Positions 16,203 through 22,340 of a stretch of 22,793 nucleotides of DNA are shown piece after piece. The DNA comes from Candidatus Aenigmatarchaeota archaeon (GTDB lineage Archaea > Aenigmatarchaeota > Aenigmatarchaeia > QMZP01 > JACQNV01), in assembly GCA_016202865.1 (NCBI GenBank), contig JACQNV010000066.1, positions 1-22,793 of the forward strand, written 5' to 3'. A program made the position numbers and the translations under genes. Each line of letters begins with the position of its first letter. The first letter of the stretch is position 1. The notes under the pieces are model-generated. The model saw nothing but the letters and a program-made list of their open reading frames with translations, was not told the origin of the DNA and did not search any database.

Positions 16203-16622
16203 TTAATATTTTTTTCCAGTAAGTTCAGAACAGATTTCACCAAGTGTCAGGAATTTTCCTGGCAATTTGTTTTCTGCTGCTTCTAGTTGTGTAAATTGCT
16301 TAGATTCAAACTCTTCTGGTTTGGACAAATAAACGATAAGTTTTTTCAGGGCTTCCCTGCCTTTATTGTTTTTTGGAAGCATTCCTCTCACAACTCTCTT
16401 GATCATCCTGTCTGGTGTTTTTGGATAGAATGGTCCATTGTAAGGGTCGCCTCTAACTGTCTTGGTTTTGTATAATTCAATGGTTGGTTTTGGGCTTCCT
16501 GATATTACAGCTCTTTCAGCGTTTATTACAAAAACTTTATTTCCTTTCAAAAGTGTTTTAGCTACGGTTGATCCCAGCCTACCCACAATCTGGTTGTTTG
16601 CATCCAAATAAAGATCTGCCAT
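16203..16622 (-). CDS. rpl13: Ribosomal protein uL13
   Basis: A 139-residue large-subunit protein. Family features are DANNQIVGRLGSTVAKTLLKGNKVFVINAE, the basic stretch ERAVISGSPKPTIELYK, and RMIKRVVRGMLPKNNKGREALKKL. It starts one base after the eL18 stop codon, so the two form a tight operon. It is convergent with the propeller gene, and the usual next gene, uS9, lies beyond that propeller gene. Length and motifs are complete. Confidence 0.96.
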   Translation of the reverse strand: MADLYLDANNQIVGRLGSTVAKTLLKGNKVFVINAERAVISGSPKPTIELYKTKTVRGDPYNGPFYPKTPDRMIKRVVRGMLPKNNKGREALKKLIVYLSKPEEFESKQFTQLEAAENKLPGKFLTLGEICSELTGKKY

Positions 16623-16623
16623 A

Positions 16624-16977
16624 TTAACCCATTATCCTCACACCCTTTCCATCAGGGTTTTCCTTAGCCAGCTGTTCAATTCCCAAACATTTGCCGCCAG
16701 CTTTTTCTATCTTTTGTTTTGCTGAATCTGAGAATCTTAAAGCGGCAATATTTAGGGATTTTGTCAGTTCGCCTGTGCCTAAAACAATGCCTGGAACAAC
16801 AATAGTTTCTTTACCCTTTGTTAATTTATCCAACCTATTCAAATTCATTGTAAAGCCAACCCTTCTAGGTCTGTTCAAGCCTTTAGCTACAGCTTTCCAT
16901 ATAGGCTGCTTTCTCTGGTCAAGTTCAATTATCAATTGCTGGTAATCCTCGTTTTTGTCCCTTAGCTTTACTGTCAT
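16624..16977 (-). CDS. rpl18e: Ribosomal protein eL18
   Basis: A 117-residue large-subunit protein (L18e). It reads QPIWKAVAKGLNRPRRVGFTMNLNRLDKL, then TIVVPGIVLGTGELTKSLNIAALRFS and KIEKAGGKCLGIEQLAKENPDGKGVRIMG, all family signatures. It is the first gene of an eL18-uL13 operon, with one base between it and uL13. A TATA box about 27 bases before its ATG predicts a leaderless transcript. Confidence 0.95.
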   Translation of the reverse strand: MTVKLRDKNEDYQQLIIELDQRKQPIWKAVAKGLNRPRRVGFTMNLNRLDKLTKGKETIVVPGIVLGTGELTKSLNIAALRFSDSAKQKIEKAGGKCLGIEQLAKENPDGKGVRIMG

Positions 16978-16997
16978 ATCAGAATAATAGTCGGTTA

Positions 16998-17009
16998 GGT
17001 TTATAAATT
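16998..17009 (-). promoter_or_regulatory. TATA box of the eL18-uL13 operon
   Basis: On the minus strand the sequence reads AATTTATAAACC, centred about 27 bases upstream of the eL18 ATG (16977). There is no Shine-Dalgarno sequence between them. The spacing fits an archaeal promoter giving a leaderless mRNA. Confidence 0.55.
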
Positions 17010-17017
17010 AGTTTATG

Positions 17018-17548
17018 TCAATTTGTTACCTCTTCTTCGAGCATGGAATCCTTTTCTGAAAGCAAAGAAAGTATTACATGTGGACCATATGATAACCCTT
17101 TTTCATGCATAAGCCTTCTAACCTCCTTTTGTTTCTCGCTTGTTATTGTTGGTAAGCTTCCGGAAAGTAGATTAAGAGATGCAAGAGGTATGAGAAGAAA
17201 AAGTCGCTTAAACTCTTCTAAAAAATCCAATCCAATAAGATCAATATCTTCTCTTAAAGATCGTTGAAGGTCGCCGTTATAGTGGCCTTGAGCTATTTCA
17301 GAGAACTCCGCAATCCTAGTTTTGTGTTTAAAATAAGCTAGATAAGCGGCGCCTTGGTGTTGTGGTCTCACTAGAATGAGTCTGCACCTTGGATCTAGCG
17401 TATTACCCTCTACAATTGGTTCTGAATATCCTCTCTGTAATGCTAGTCTCCTGAGATCTGATAAATCATCTGCCATCGCCTCTTCGTAAATCTGTAAACT
17501 CTTTCTAGAAAGATCGGCGAGATAAAGTTTTCTAGTATATTGTCTCAT
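17018..17548 (-). CDS. Unrecognised soluble helical protein
   Basis: A 176-residue frame starting at MRQYTRKLYLADLSRKSLQ (ATG at 17548). An upstream ATG in the same frame would reach into the tRNA-Leu gene and is rejected. The protein is helix-rich (KSLQIYEEAMADDLSDLRRLALQRG; LREDIDLIGLDFLEEFKRLFLLIPLASLNLL; SEKQKEVRRLMHEKGL). It includes a basic middle part (DPRCRLILVRPQHQGAAYLAYFKHK). There is no clear membrane segment and no catalytic motif. It lies between eL18 and tRNA-Leu on the same strand. I do not recognise a family. Confidence 0.6.
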   Translation of the reverse strand: MRQYTRKLYLADLSRKSLQIYEEAMADDLSDLRRLALQRGYSEPIVEGNTLDPRCRLILVRPQHQGAAYLAYFKHKTRIAEFSEIAQGHYNGDLQRSLREDIDLIGLDFLEEFKRLFLLIPLASLNLLSGSLPTITSEKQKEVRRLMHEKGLSYGPHVILSLLSEKDSMLEEEVTN

Positions 17549-17594
17549 ACATATTGATTGTGGTAAGAAATAAAAGTTTATGCGGGAGATGGGA

Positions 17595-17645
17595 AATTCG
17601 TTTTCTTTCGTGAACATTTCTTTGATCTATGAACCGAAAGAAAGG
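17595..17645 (-). other. T-loop intron (59/60) of tRNA-Leu (51 bases)
   Basis: The T stem GTGGG/CCCAT flanks a four-base central helix TTCG/CGAA. Three-base bulges are AAC and TTT, and an inner helix TTTCTTTCG/CGAAAGAAA closes after one C-A mismatch. Cutting two bases into each bulge joins TTCGAA to T, giving the standard seven-base T-loop TTCGAAT. The fit to the bulge-helix-bulge rule is nearly perfect. Confidence 0.85.
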
Positions 17646-17677
17646 TTCGAACCCACGAAGGCACTAAGCCACAGGAT

Positions 17678-17724
17678 AACTTTTGTCACGGTCTTCTATA
17701 ATGAAGACTCAATACTCAAGACAA
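17678..17724 (-). other. Anticodon-loop intron (37/38) of tRNA-Leu (47 bases)
   Basis: The intron lies after G37 and before A38. The bulges are AGT and TTA, and an inner helix TGTC/GACA can form. The central helix CTCA/AAAG has only two good pairs, so this bulge-helix-bulge motif is relaxed. A stable hairpin GTCTTC/GAAGAC lies inside. The exon ACTCAAG can also pair with CTTGAGT in the intron, which would hide the anticodon before splicing. Confidence 0.75.
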
Positions 17725-17747
17725 CTTGAGTCCTGCCCCTTTAGCCA

Positions 17748-17833
17748 ATTCCGCCTACCCTTCTCTTTACCCCATTATGTCAGTAAATCCCTTTCTTGGG
17801 ATCTCAACACTTCTTTCGGGAAAGAAGGGCTGA
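17748..17833 (-). other. D-loop intron of tRNA-Leu (86 bases)
   Basis: The central helix TCCG (17839-17836) pairs with CGGA (17753-17750). Bulges are AGT and ATT, and cutting two bases into each joins GAG to TGGCTAAA, a standard tRNA-Leu D-loop. Beyond a small internal loop, a nine-base helix forms between the block starting CCCTTCTTT (17829) and AGAGAAGGG (17766-17758). The 5' part of that helix can also fold locally with AAAGAAG, so two structures compete. Bases 17785-17829 match the tRNA-Gln D-loop intron. Confidence 0.8.
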
Positions 17834-17929
17834 CTCGGAAACCCCCGCACCATTAGGTTATTATTTATATAAGAATATATTAACCAAGATTAATAGTCTT
17901 TATTAAATCTATTGCGCCGGTAGTATAGT

Positions 17930-18019
17930 AAGCTCTTTTTCAAGAAAAGAGCTTAAGCAGAAAAGGAGCCTAAAATTGCTTCGCAATTTTTACGGCTTCC
18001 GGAAAGAGAGTTTGTACCT
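17930..18019 (+). other. D-loop intron of tRNA-Gly (90 bases)
   Basis: The central helix GTAT (17924-17927) pairs with GTAC (18014-18017), with bulges AGT and CTT. Cutting two bases into each joins AG to TGGTAGA. An inner ten-base helix forms between AAGCTCTTTT (17931-17940) and AAGAGAGTTT (18004-18013). The same 5' arm also forms a perfect ten-base hairpin with AAAAGAGCTT just downstream, so the two folds compete. A second hairpin AAAATTGC/GCAATTTT lies inside (17972-17990). Confidence 0.88.
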
Positions 18020-18049
18020 TGGTAGAATACGGCCTTGCCAAGGCTGTGA

Positions 18050-18075
18050 CCCGAGTTCGAATCTCGGCCGGCGCA
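18050..18075 (+). other. Probable attachment site (attL) in the 3' half of tRNA-Gly
   Basis: The T arm and 3' acceptor of tRNA-Gly run straight into the integrase gene region. Tyrosine integrases of archaeal elements commonly insert at this part of tRNA genes and rebuild the 3' end. I saw no second copy of this sequence in the window, so the matching attR would have to lie to the right. Confidence 0.5.
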
Positions 18076-18116
18076 TACTCACCACGCAATTGGTCCCAGT
18101 AGGTTTTGAGTCTAGA

Positions 18117-19235
18117 GTGTTGAGTGGTGTATACAGGAATGCACTTCAAAACATATTAGATAATCTATCAGAAGAAAACAAACTGATTATCTATGGGTTT
18201 TTGGAGGATTCGTGTGTTAAGAAAGGATTTACAGAAAAAAGACGATTAAAGTATCTCCGTATTATCCGTAAGTCTCTGGAAATAATGGGTAGTGTAAACC
18301 TATCCAATCTAAACAAAGAGACAGTAGATAAGTATTTTTTCTGGGTAAGTACCAATCAAACCTTATCAGATGACACAAAGAAAGACTATTGGCAGATGTT
18401 TAGGATATTCACAGAGTACATCAATCCTAATTTAGGCATTAGACAGTATAGGCTTAGGGTAAAACTAAAAAGGAAATTACCAGAAGACATATTGTCTGAA
18501 GAAGAGGTCAACAAACTTATAGATTCTGCACAGTCTGTCAGGACTAAGGCTTTGCTGAGTCTACTTTACCATGGTTCAATGAGACCGTCTGAATTGACTG
18601 GATTAAGGATAAGAGATTTAACCTTTGATCAGTACGGAGCTGTGGTAATGGTGAGAGATACAGGCAAGACTGGATCTAGGAGACTTAGAATTATAGAACC
18701 TGTAAGCTTGTTAGCACAGTACCTACAAGAACACAGATATAGAGAAGACCATGATGCACCTCTATTCTATAGAGAAGACAGATACAGTAAAACACACCTT
18801 TATTCTACTTCAGTAAACAATATAGTAAAAGAATGTGCTAAAAGGGCACAAATTAGGAAAAGAGTCTATTCCTATATCTTGAGACACAGCAAACTAACCC
18901 ACCTAAGCAAACAACTCAATTCACAGGAAGTTATGATATACGCTGGTCACAAGAAACTAACCACAACACAAGTCTATGTCCATCTGTCTGGTGCAGACAT
19001 AGAGGAGAAAATACTCAAGATACACGGAATTAAGCAGGATAACACAAGTACTGACATTTTAAAATCAAAGAATTGTCTAAGATGCAGTTCTACAAATGAC
19101 TCCTCTTCTAAATACTGTGCAAAGTGTGGTATGGTACTAGACCAGAAAGAAGCCTTTGACTTGAAAGATGTAGACGACAAAGAGTTTAAGGGGTTTATGA
19201 TGGAGATGTTTATGAAATGGAAGACACTTAAATAA
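18117..19235 (+). CDS. int: Tyrosine recombinase (integrase) with C-terminal zinc ribbon
   Basis: Site-specific recombinase of 372 residues from a GTG at 18117 (TTG at 18120 is also possible). The frame is open further upstream through the tRNA gene, but that part codes nothing family-like. The N-terminal core-binding domain is helical. The catalytic domain shows HGSMRPSELTGLRIRDL with Arg I, GKTGSRRLRI with a likely active-site Lys, YILRHSKLTHL (the HxxR box with Tyr at the His position), then YAGHKKLTTTQVYVHLS with the conserved His and the nucleophilic Tyr. After this comes CLRCSS and CAKCGM, a zinc ribbon. The set looks complete and active. Its position behind tRNA-Gly fits integration there. 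Confidence 0.9.
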   Translation: MLSGVYRNALQNILDNLSEENKLIIYGFLEDSCVKKGFTEKRRLKYLRIIRKSLEIMGSVNLSNLNKETVDKYFFWVSTNQTLSDDTKKDYWQMFRIFTEYINPNLGIRQYRLRVKLKRKLPEDILSEEEVNKLIDSAQSVRTKALLSLLYHGSMRPSELTGLRIRDLTFDQYGAVVMVRDTGKTGSRRLRIIEPVSLLAQYLQEHRYREDHDAPLFYREDRYSKTHLYSTSVNNIVKECAKRAQIRKRVYSYILRHSKLTHLSKQLNSQEVMIYAGHKKLTTTQVYVHLSGADIEEKILKIHGIKQDNTSTDILKSKNCLRCSSTNDSSSKYCAKCGMVLDQKEAFDLKDVDDKEFKGFMMEMFMKWKTLK

Positions 19236-19237
19236 AA

Positions 19238-19927
19238 TCAAAATCTCGAATCTATCCATTTCATAACAAGATTTTTTAAACTCTTCTTTTTCGATCTTGT
19301 TACGGTGTAGATATAAATCCATAAGCCTATTGATATGACTAAAACAAAGAACAGGACTTGAATAGAACTTAAAAATATATCTAGTGACAGCGGCATACCT
19401 ATAGTAGAGTTTAAAAACACTGAATAGTTATAGGCGATACTATAAACCGAGAAAGGTATCAAAATTAAAAAAAGAAGTTTGTATATACTATTCAATATAT
19501 CGCCTATCCACTGTCCTAATAAGCCCTTTATTGTTTTTGCCTTCATTTTTGTAAGACTATACAAGAACAACACATAGGTAACTGCAGAAAACACATAGAC
19601 AGCGCTAACAAAGTATCTACCTGTTTCTGTTATACCAGTATTAGATGTGTTTAAGACCAAAGATATAATAGAGAAAACTGATGCGAGCAATAGAGACCAT
19701 ATAAGCGAGAACATTATAGAAAATAAAGTTAATCCGAAACAGAGAGCTATTCTATCTATCTGATCCAATTCTTTCCAACTTTTATATATCTTTTTTCTTG
19801 AAACTACATACAATAAAATAGAGTACATGAGTATTGTAGAAAATATAATTACAGACAAAGAAGTCTGGTTTATTGAAACTAAAGACGACACAGAATTCAA
19901 TAGAGAGTCTAAAAATCCTAAAGTCAT
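19238..19927 (-). CDS. Multi-pass membrane protein of unknown function
   Basis: A 229-residue protein with about five predicted membrane segments: VIIFSTILMYSILLYVV near 25-45, IALCFGLTLFSIMFSLIWSLLLASVFSIISLVL near 60-95, FVSAVYVFSAVTYVLFLYSL near 110-130, LLFLILIPFSVYSIAYNY, and IQVLFFVLVISIGLWIYIYTV near 190-215. Both ends carry short basic patches. It faces the integrase gene with two bases between the stop codons. No family is recognised. Its place in the element suggests a cell-surface or exclusion role, but that is a guess. Confidence 0.7.
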   Translation of the reverse strand: MTLGFLDSLLNSVSSLVSINQTSLSVIIFSTILMYSILLYVVSRKKIYKSWKELDQIDRIALCFGLTLFSIMFSLIWSLLLASVFSIISLVLNTSNTGITETGRYFVSAVYVFSAVTYVLFLYSLTKMKAKTIKGLLGQWIGDILNSIYKLLFLILIPFSVYSIAYNYSVFLNSTIGMPLSLDIFLSSIQVLFFVLVISIGLWIYIYTVTRSKKKSLKNLVMKWIDSRF

Positions 19928-19949
19928 ATTATTCTATGGACTGGGATAT

Positions 19950-20279
19950 TTAACTAATTGATTGTATATCCTTTCCTTTTAAATAAATGACAGAAAACAC
20001 AACAACGATTATAGACGCTTGAAGAATTGATCCAGTTAAAATACTTTCGAATGCCAAAGGTAAAACACTATTTACAGCGACATTGGTTAAAACATGTCCA
20101 ATAGCAATAAAACCAATAACTCTGGGATCTTCGAATACTACACCCCTATAGAAGCTAAGTGCACAAGCCAGAAGGAAACTTATAAAGGTAAGTCCTCCAA
20201 GAGAAAGCATTAGAGGATAAAATGCATAGAATAATATTCCTGTAATAAACAACGTTAGCACCAGATCACGTATCATCAT
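19950..20279 (-). CDS. Small four-segment membrane protein of unknown function
   Basis: A 109-residue protein with about four hydrophobic segments: LVLTLFITGILFYAFYPLML, FISFLLACALSFY, VIGFIAIGHVLTNVAVNSVLPLAF and ILQASIIVVVFSVIYL. It ends with a short polar tail. Two adjacent ATG codons could start it. A TATA-like stretch (TTATAAATAT on the minus strand) lies about 25 bases upstream and no Shine-Dalgarno site is seen, so it probably has its own promoter. It lies 22 bases before the larger membrane protein gene on the same strand. Confidence 0.65.
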   Translation of the reverse strand: MMIRDLVLTLFITGILFYAFYPLMLSLGGLTFISFLLACALSFYRGVVFEDPRVIGFIAIGHVLTNVAVNSVLPLAFESILTGSILQASIIVVVFSVIYLKGKDIQSIS

Positions 20280-20317
20280 GATATATAGAAATTATATTTA
20301 TAACTAAATCAGTCACA

Positions 20318-20680
20318 TCAAAGGGGCTTTCTTAATTTTATAGTTTCCCTTATCCTAAACAATTTCTTTCTAATTTCAATAGTTCTATTTACAAAATCTT
20401 TACCTTTAACATTATCAAGTAAGCTAACATCAATAAGGTGATTTAGTCTGGCTTCTAGTTCATTGCACTCTCCGATTGAAGTAAGTATTTTGTTTAGATG
20501 TTGTCCTGTAGACTCGTAGCCAGACATCTCAGCAACATTGGAGAATATGCTTGTTGCAGCTGCATTTATCTGTTCAACGAGTCTAAAGTTTCCTTGTATC
20601 TTAGCCAACTCTTTGAATACGTCAACGGACAGATTGTAAGCCTCTTTGTATATTTCAAGTTTGTGGTAATCCTGTGGCAT
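20318..20680 (-). CDS. Four-helix-bundle protein (S23/IVS family)
   Basis: A 120-residue protein starting at MPQDYHKLEIYKEAYNLSVDVFKE with a GGAGGTG site five bases upstream. It matches the four-helix-bundle family first noted in 23S rRNA intervening sequences: [KL]EIYKEAYNL, then LVEQINAAATSIFSNVAEMSGYES, HLNKILTSIGECNELEARLNHL and a final helix. Family members often occur near mobile elements, and relatives such as Avd bind nucleic acid with a reverse transcriptase. No reverse transcriptase is present here. It overlaps the end of the ATPase gene by 26 bases, so the two are probably co-translated. Confidence 0.85.
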   Translation of the reverse strand: MPQDYHKLEIYKEAYNLSVDVFKELAKIQGNFRLVEQINAAATSIFSNVAEMSGYESTGQHLNKILTSIGECNELEARLNHLIDVSLLDNVKGKDFVNRTIEIRKKLFRIRETIKLRKPL

Positions 20681-21746
20681 TCTCCACCTCCTTGTCTTTG
20701 TTGTCTTGTGTTTTGAGTTCTGGGTTTTGGACTTCACTTTCATTTTGGTGTGTTTCACTTATAATACACACCTCGTTGATGGTGGTTGTGTATTGGTTAT
20801 TGTTTTGGGTTATGAGTTTTGAGTTTTGTAAAAACTGGAGTCGTCTGTTGATTGTAGACTCGCTGTATAGTGACTTTAAACCTTCAACTATGTCTGTGTA
20901 GGTTGATGGTAACATCCGAAGTATCCTCCATACACATTCATCTCCACCTAAAGGATTGAAAAGGAAGGGCATAAAACAGTAGACGTCTTTTAAGTCCTCG
21001 TTTGAAACAGTGTCTCTTTTATTGAGTAGAGCATTGGTTTTCAGCAAAACTTGAAGTTGTTTTCTAAGCCGGAATCCTGTAAAACTTCCAAGTACAGGTT
21101 GTAGTAATTCAACAAGCGGGTCTAGTCTGTCAGCTATTTCCATTGGCAGCTGTATGTCAACATCCTTATCTGGGAATACCAACATTGTTGTTTCTTCCTT
21201 ACCGCTTCCATGCTTGATTATTTCATGTATCCTTGCTTTGTCCTCCTCAGTATAGTGGAAGTAAAAAGGTAATAATCGGCTAAAGAACCCAAATTTTTTG
21301 AACTTCTCTTTCCTTGAATACAATGCGTCTGGTGTAATAGCAATTATGACCCCTGCATACTTTCTGGGTTCTTTCTCGTCGTGTACGAAGTTTATGTTCT
21401 TGGTGAAGATGCTTCCAGTAAGCCCGTCCTCAACTATAATGTTCAGTAGGGACAAAATTTCGTCAGTAATTCTTCTGCCTCGGTTGACGACCTTTAAAAA
21501 ATCTGGGAAAATTATGTGGTTTGTTCTGTCCATCTGTATCTTTGGCAAAAGCTGTGTCGAGATTCCGTAGGGTGTTGCGTCTGATAAGAAGTCTACTTTT
21601 TGGTTGCCTCTAAATTCAAGCAGCGTCTCTGTCTTGCCATGTTCTGGGCTTGCAATTATAAGCATAGATAAAGGCTTCTCATCTTTTATGTAAGCACTTA
21701 GAAGAGCAAGCTCTACTAATCTTCTAATTGGCTCTGTTCCTATCAT
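20655..21746 (-). CDS. P-loop ATPase with C-terminal winged helix
   Basis: A 363-residue protein that looks like an AAA+-type ATPase. The Walker A-like motif is IIASPEHGKTETLL (about 29-42; the first Gly is Ala). The Walker B-like strand is HIIFPDFLKVV, then EILSLLNIIVEDG. A likely sensor strand is GVIIAITPDAL, followed by FGFFSRLLPFYFHY with a candidate arginine finger. After residue 270 a winged helix is likely (MLPSTYTDIVEGLKSLYSESTINRRLQFLQNSKLIT). It could be an element-encoded helicase loader or MCM-like motor, but I cannot place the family. GGAGGTG lies close before its ATG. It overlaps its upstream and downstream neighbours. Confidence 0.7.
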   Translation of the reverse strand: MIGTEPIRRLVELALLSAYIKDEKPLSMLIIASPEHGKTETLLEFRGNQKVDFLSDATPYGISTQLLPKIQMDRTNHIIFPDFLKVVNRGRRITDEILSLLNIIVEDGLTGSIFTKNINFVHDEKEPRKYAGVIIAITPDALYSRKEKFKKFGFFSRLLPFYFHYTEEDKARIHEIIKHGSGKEETTMLVFPDKDVDIQLPMEIADRLDPLVELLQPVLGSFTGFRLRKQLQVLLKTNALLNKRDTVSNEDLKDVYCFMPFLFNPLGGDECVWRILRMLPSTYTDIVEGLKSLYSESTINRRLQFLQNSKLITQNNNQYTTTINEVCIISETHQNESEVQNPELKTQDNKDKEVENATGLPQT

Positions 21747-22284
21747 AATACACCTCCTTAAAATCTTTCAAATTTGATGATAGTTTTCCGGGACTCGGTT
21801 TCCTTACACACCTTTTAACATATTCATCATCAAGAGCAAACCAACCATTCTTCAAAGGAACAACTTTACCAGTAAGAACTAAATCATAAATCTGATCATA
21901 ACTTAGACCAACATAACCAGTTAGCCAATCGTAGTGAGCTGTTCCTGGAAACTCTTGCCACTTTTGAAGTTTCAATAAAGTAGAGTTGGAGGGGGATTGC
22001 TCCCCTCCAACTACGTTCAGGTTTACAAAAACCCTACCGTCCTTACCTGTGGTCATCGATAGTGTACAATTTATTGGTTGTTTGCTATCTAGCAGCTTCT
22101 CTATCTGTTCCCTGTTGTTTTTTGGTGCCCAGATAGCTGCGTTAGAGTCAACAAAGCTAAGTCCCTTAATTGGAACTCGTATATCTTCGTTGAACTCCTG
22201 CATTTCTTCAAAAGACTCGACGACTACTTTGGTTGTCGGTCTTGGTTTGTTTTCGTATTTAGTTTTTTGGCTCACAAAGGCCAT
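21724..22284 (-). CDS. Unrecognised protein in the ATPase operon
   Basis: A 186-residue soluble protein starting at MAFVSQKTKYENKPRPTTK, with AGGAGG five bases before the ATG. The middle reads as beta strands (PINCTLSMTTGKDGRVFVNLNVVGG), as in small OB-like folds, and a low-complexity SPSNST follows. The later part (FPGTAHYDWLTGYVGLSYDQIYDLVLTGKVVPLKNGWFALDDEYV) suggests a small helical or winged DNA-binding domain. No family is recognised. Its end overlaps the ATPase start by 23 bases, so the two products are probably made together and may interact. An 11-base perfect inverted repeat lies inside the coding sequence. Confidence 0.65.
   Translation of the reverse strand: MAFVSQKTKYENKPRPTTKVVVESFEEMQEFNEDIRVPIKGLSFVDSNAAIWAPKNNREQIEKLLDSKQPINCTLSMTTGKDGRVFVNLNVVGGEQSPSNSTLLKLQKWQEFPGTAHYDWLTGYVGLSYDQIYDLVLTGKVVPLKNGWFALDDEYVKRCVRKPSPGKLSSNLKDFKEVYYDRNRAN
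21984..22012. repeat. GC-rich inverted repeat inside the 186-residue gene
   Basis: AGTTGGAGGGG (21984-21994) and CCCCTCCAACT (22002-22012) are perfect inverted arms of 11 bases with a seven-base loop. This is far more GC-rich than the gene around it. In mRNA it would form a strong hairpin about 270 bases into the gene. It encodes GGEQSPSN, a likely linker, so the protein may tolerate it. Confidence 0.75.
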
Positions 22285-22340
22285 AATTTCCTCCTAAGAA
22301 GGTGGATATAGCTACCGCTAAAACAGTAGCAGAAAGAGAA

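Larger units (their letters stand above)
17581..17848 (-). tRNA. tRNA-Leu(CAA) with three introns
   Basis: Acceptor GCGGGGG (17848-17842) pairs with CTCCCGC (17588-17582), with A73 at 17581. The first exon has the D stem 5' side TCC. The second exon supplies TGGCTAAAGGGG and the anticodon stem CAGGA with loop CTCAAG. The third supplies A, TCCTG, the long variable arm of a class II tRNA (GGC/GCC stem) and the T stem GTGGG with TTCGAA. The fourth is T, CCCAT and the acceptor. Introns are 17748-17833 (86 bases, D-loop), 17678-17724 (47 bases, anticodon loop) and 17595-17645 (51 bases, T-loop). The spliced tRNA has 84 bases and all arms pair. Anticodon CAA reads Leu. Without the T-loop intron the gene would look broken. 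It is divergent from tRNA-Gly. Confidence 0.88.
17915..18075 (+). tRNA. tRNA-Gly(GCC) with a D-loop intron
   Basis: Acceptor GCGCCGG (17915-17921) pairs with CCGGCGC (18068-18074), then A73; no CCA is encoded. The anticodon stem CGGCC (18030-18034) pairs with GGCTG (18042-18046), and the loop TTGCCAA gives anticodon GCC. The T arm is CCGAG/TTCGAAT/CTCGG. The D stem is GTAT (17924-17927) with ATAC (18027-18030), split by the 90-base intron. The spliced tRNA has 71 bases with D-loop AGTGGTAGA. A tyrosine integrase gene follows directly, so the 3' half is the likely attachment site of an integrated element. The gene stays intact. Confidence 0.92.

Noticed and set aside
17581..17680. tRNA-Leu as a broken gene lacking its 3' acceptor
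   Set aside because: The missing T stem and acceptor appear 51 bases downstream, and a near-perfect bulge-helix-bulge motif explains the gap.
10122..17829. Shared block as part of a CRISPR array or insertion sequence
   Set aside because: There are only two copies, both inside tRNA introns, with no spacers, transposase or target duplications.
17976..18116. N-terminal extension of the integrase
   Set aside because: It translates tRNA and intron sequence and has no match to the core-binding domain. It is kept only as a finding about the possible att design.
20318..20680. Diversity-generating retroelement based on the Avd-like fold
   Set aside because: No reverse transcriptase or template/variable repeat pair is visible in the window.
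20681..20758. Lys/Thr-rich extension of the four-helix-bundle protein
   Set aside because: It is low complexity and overlaps the ATPase gene, and the strong GGAGGTG site points to the ATG at 20680.
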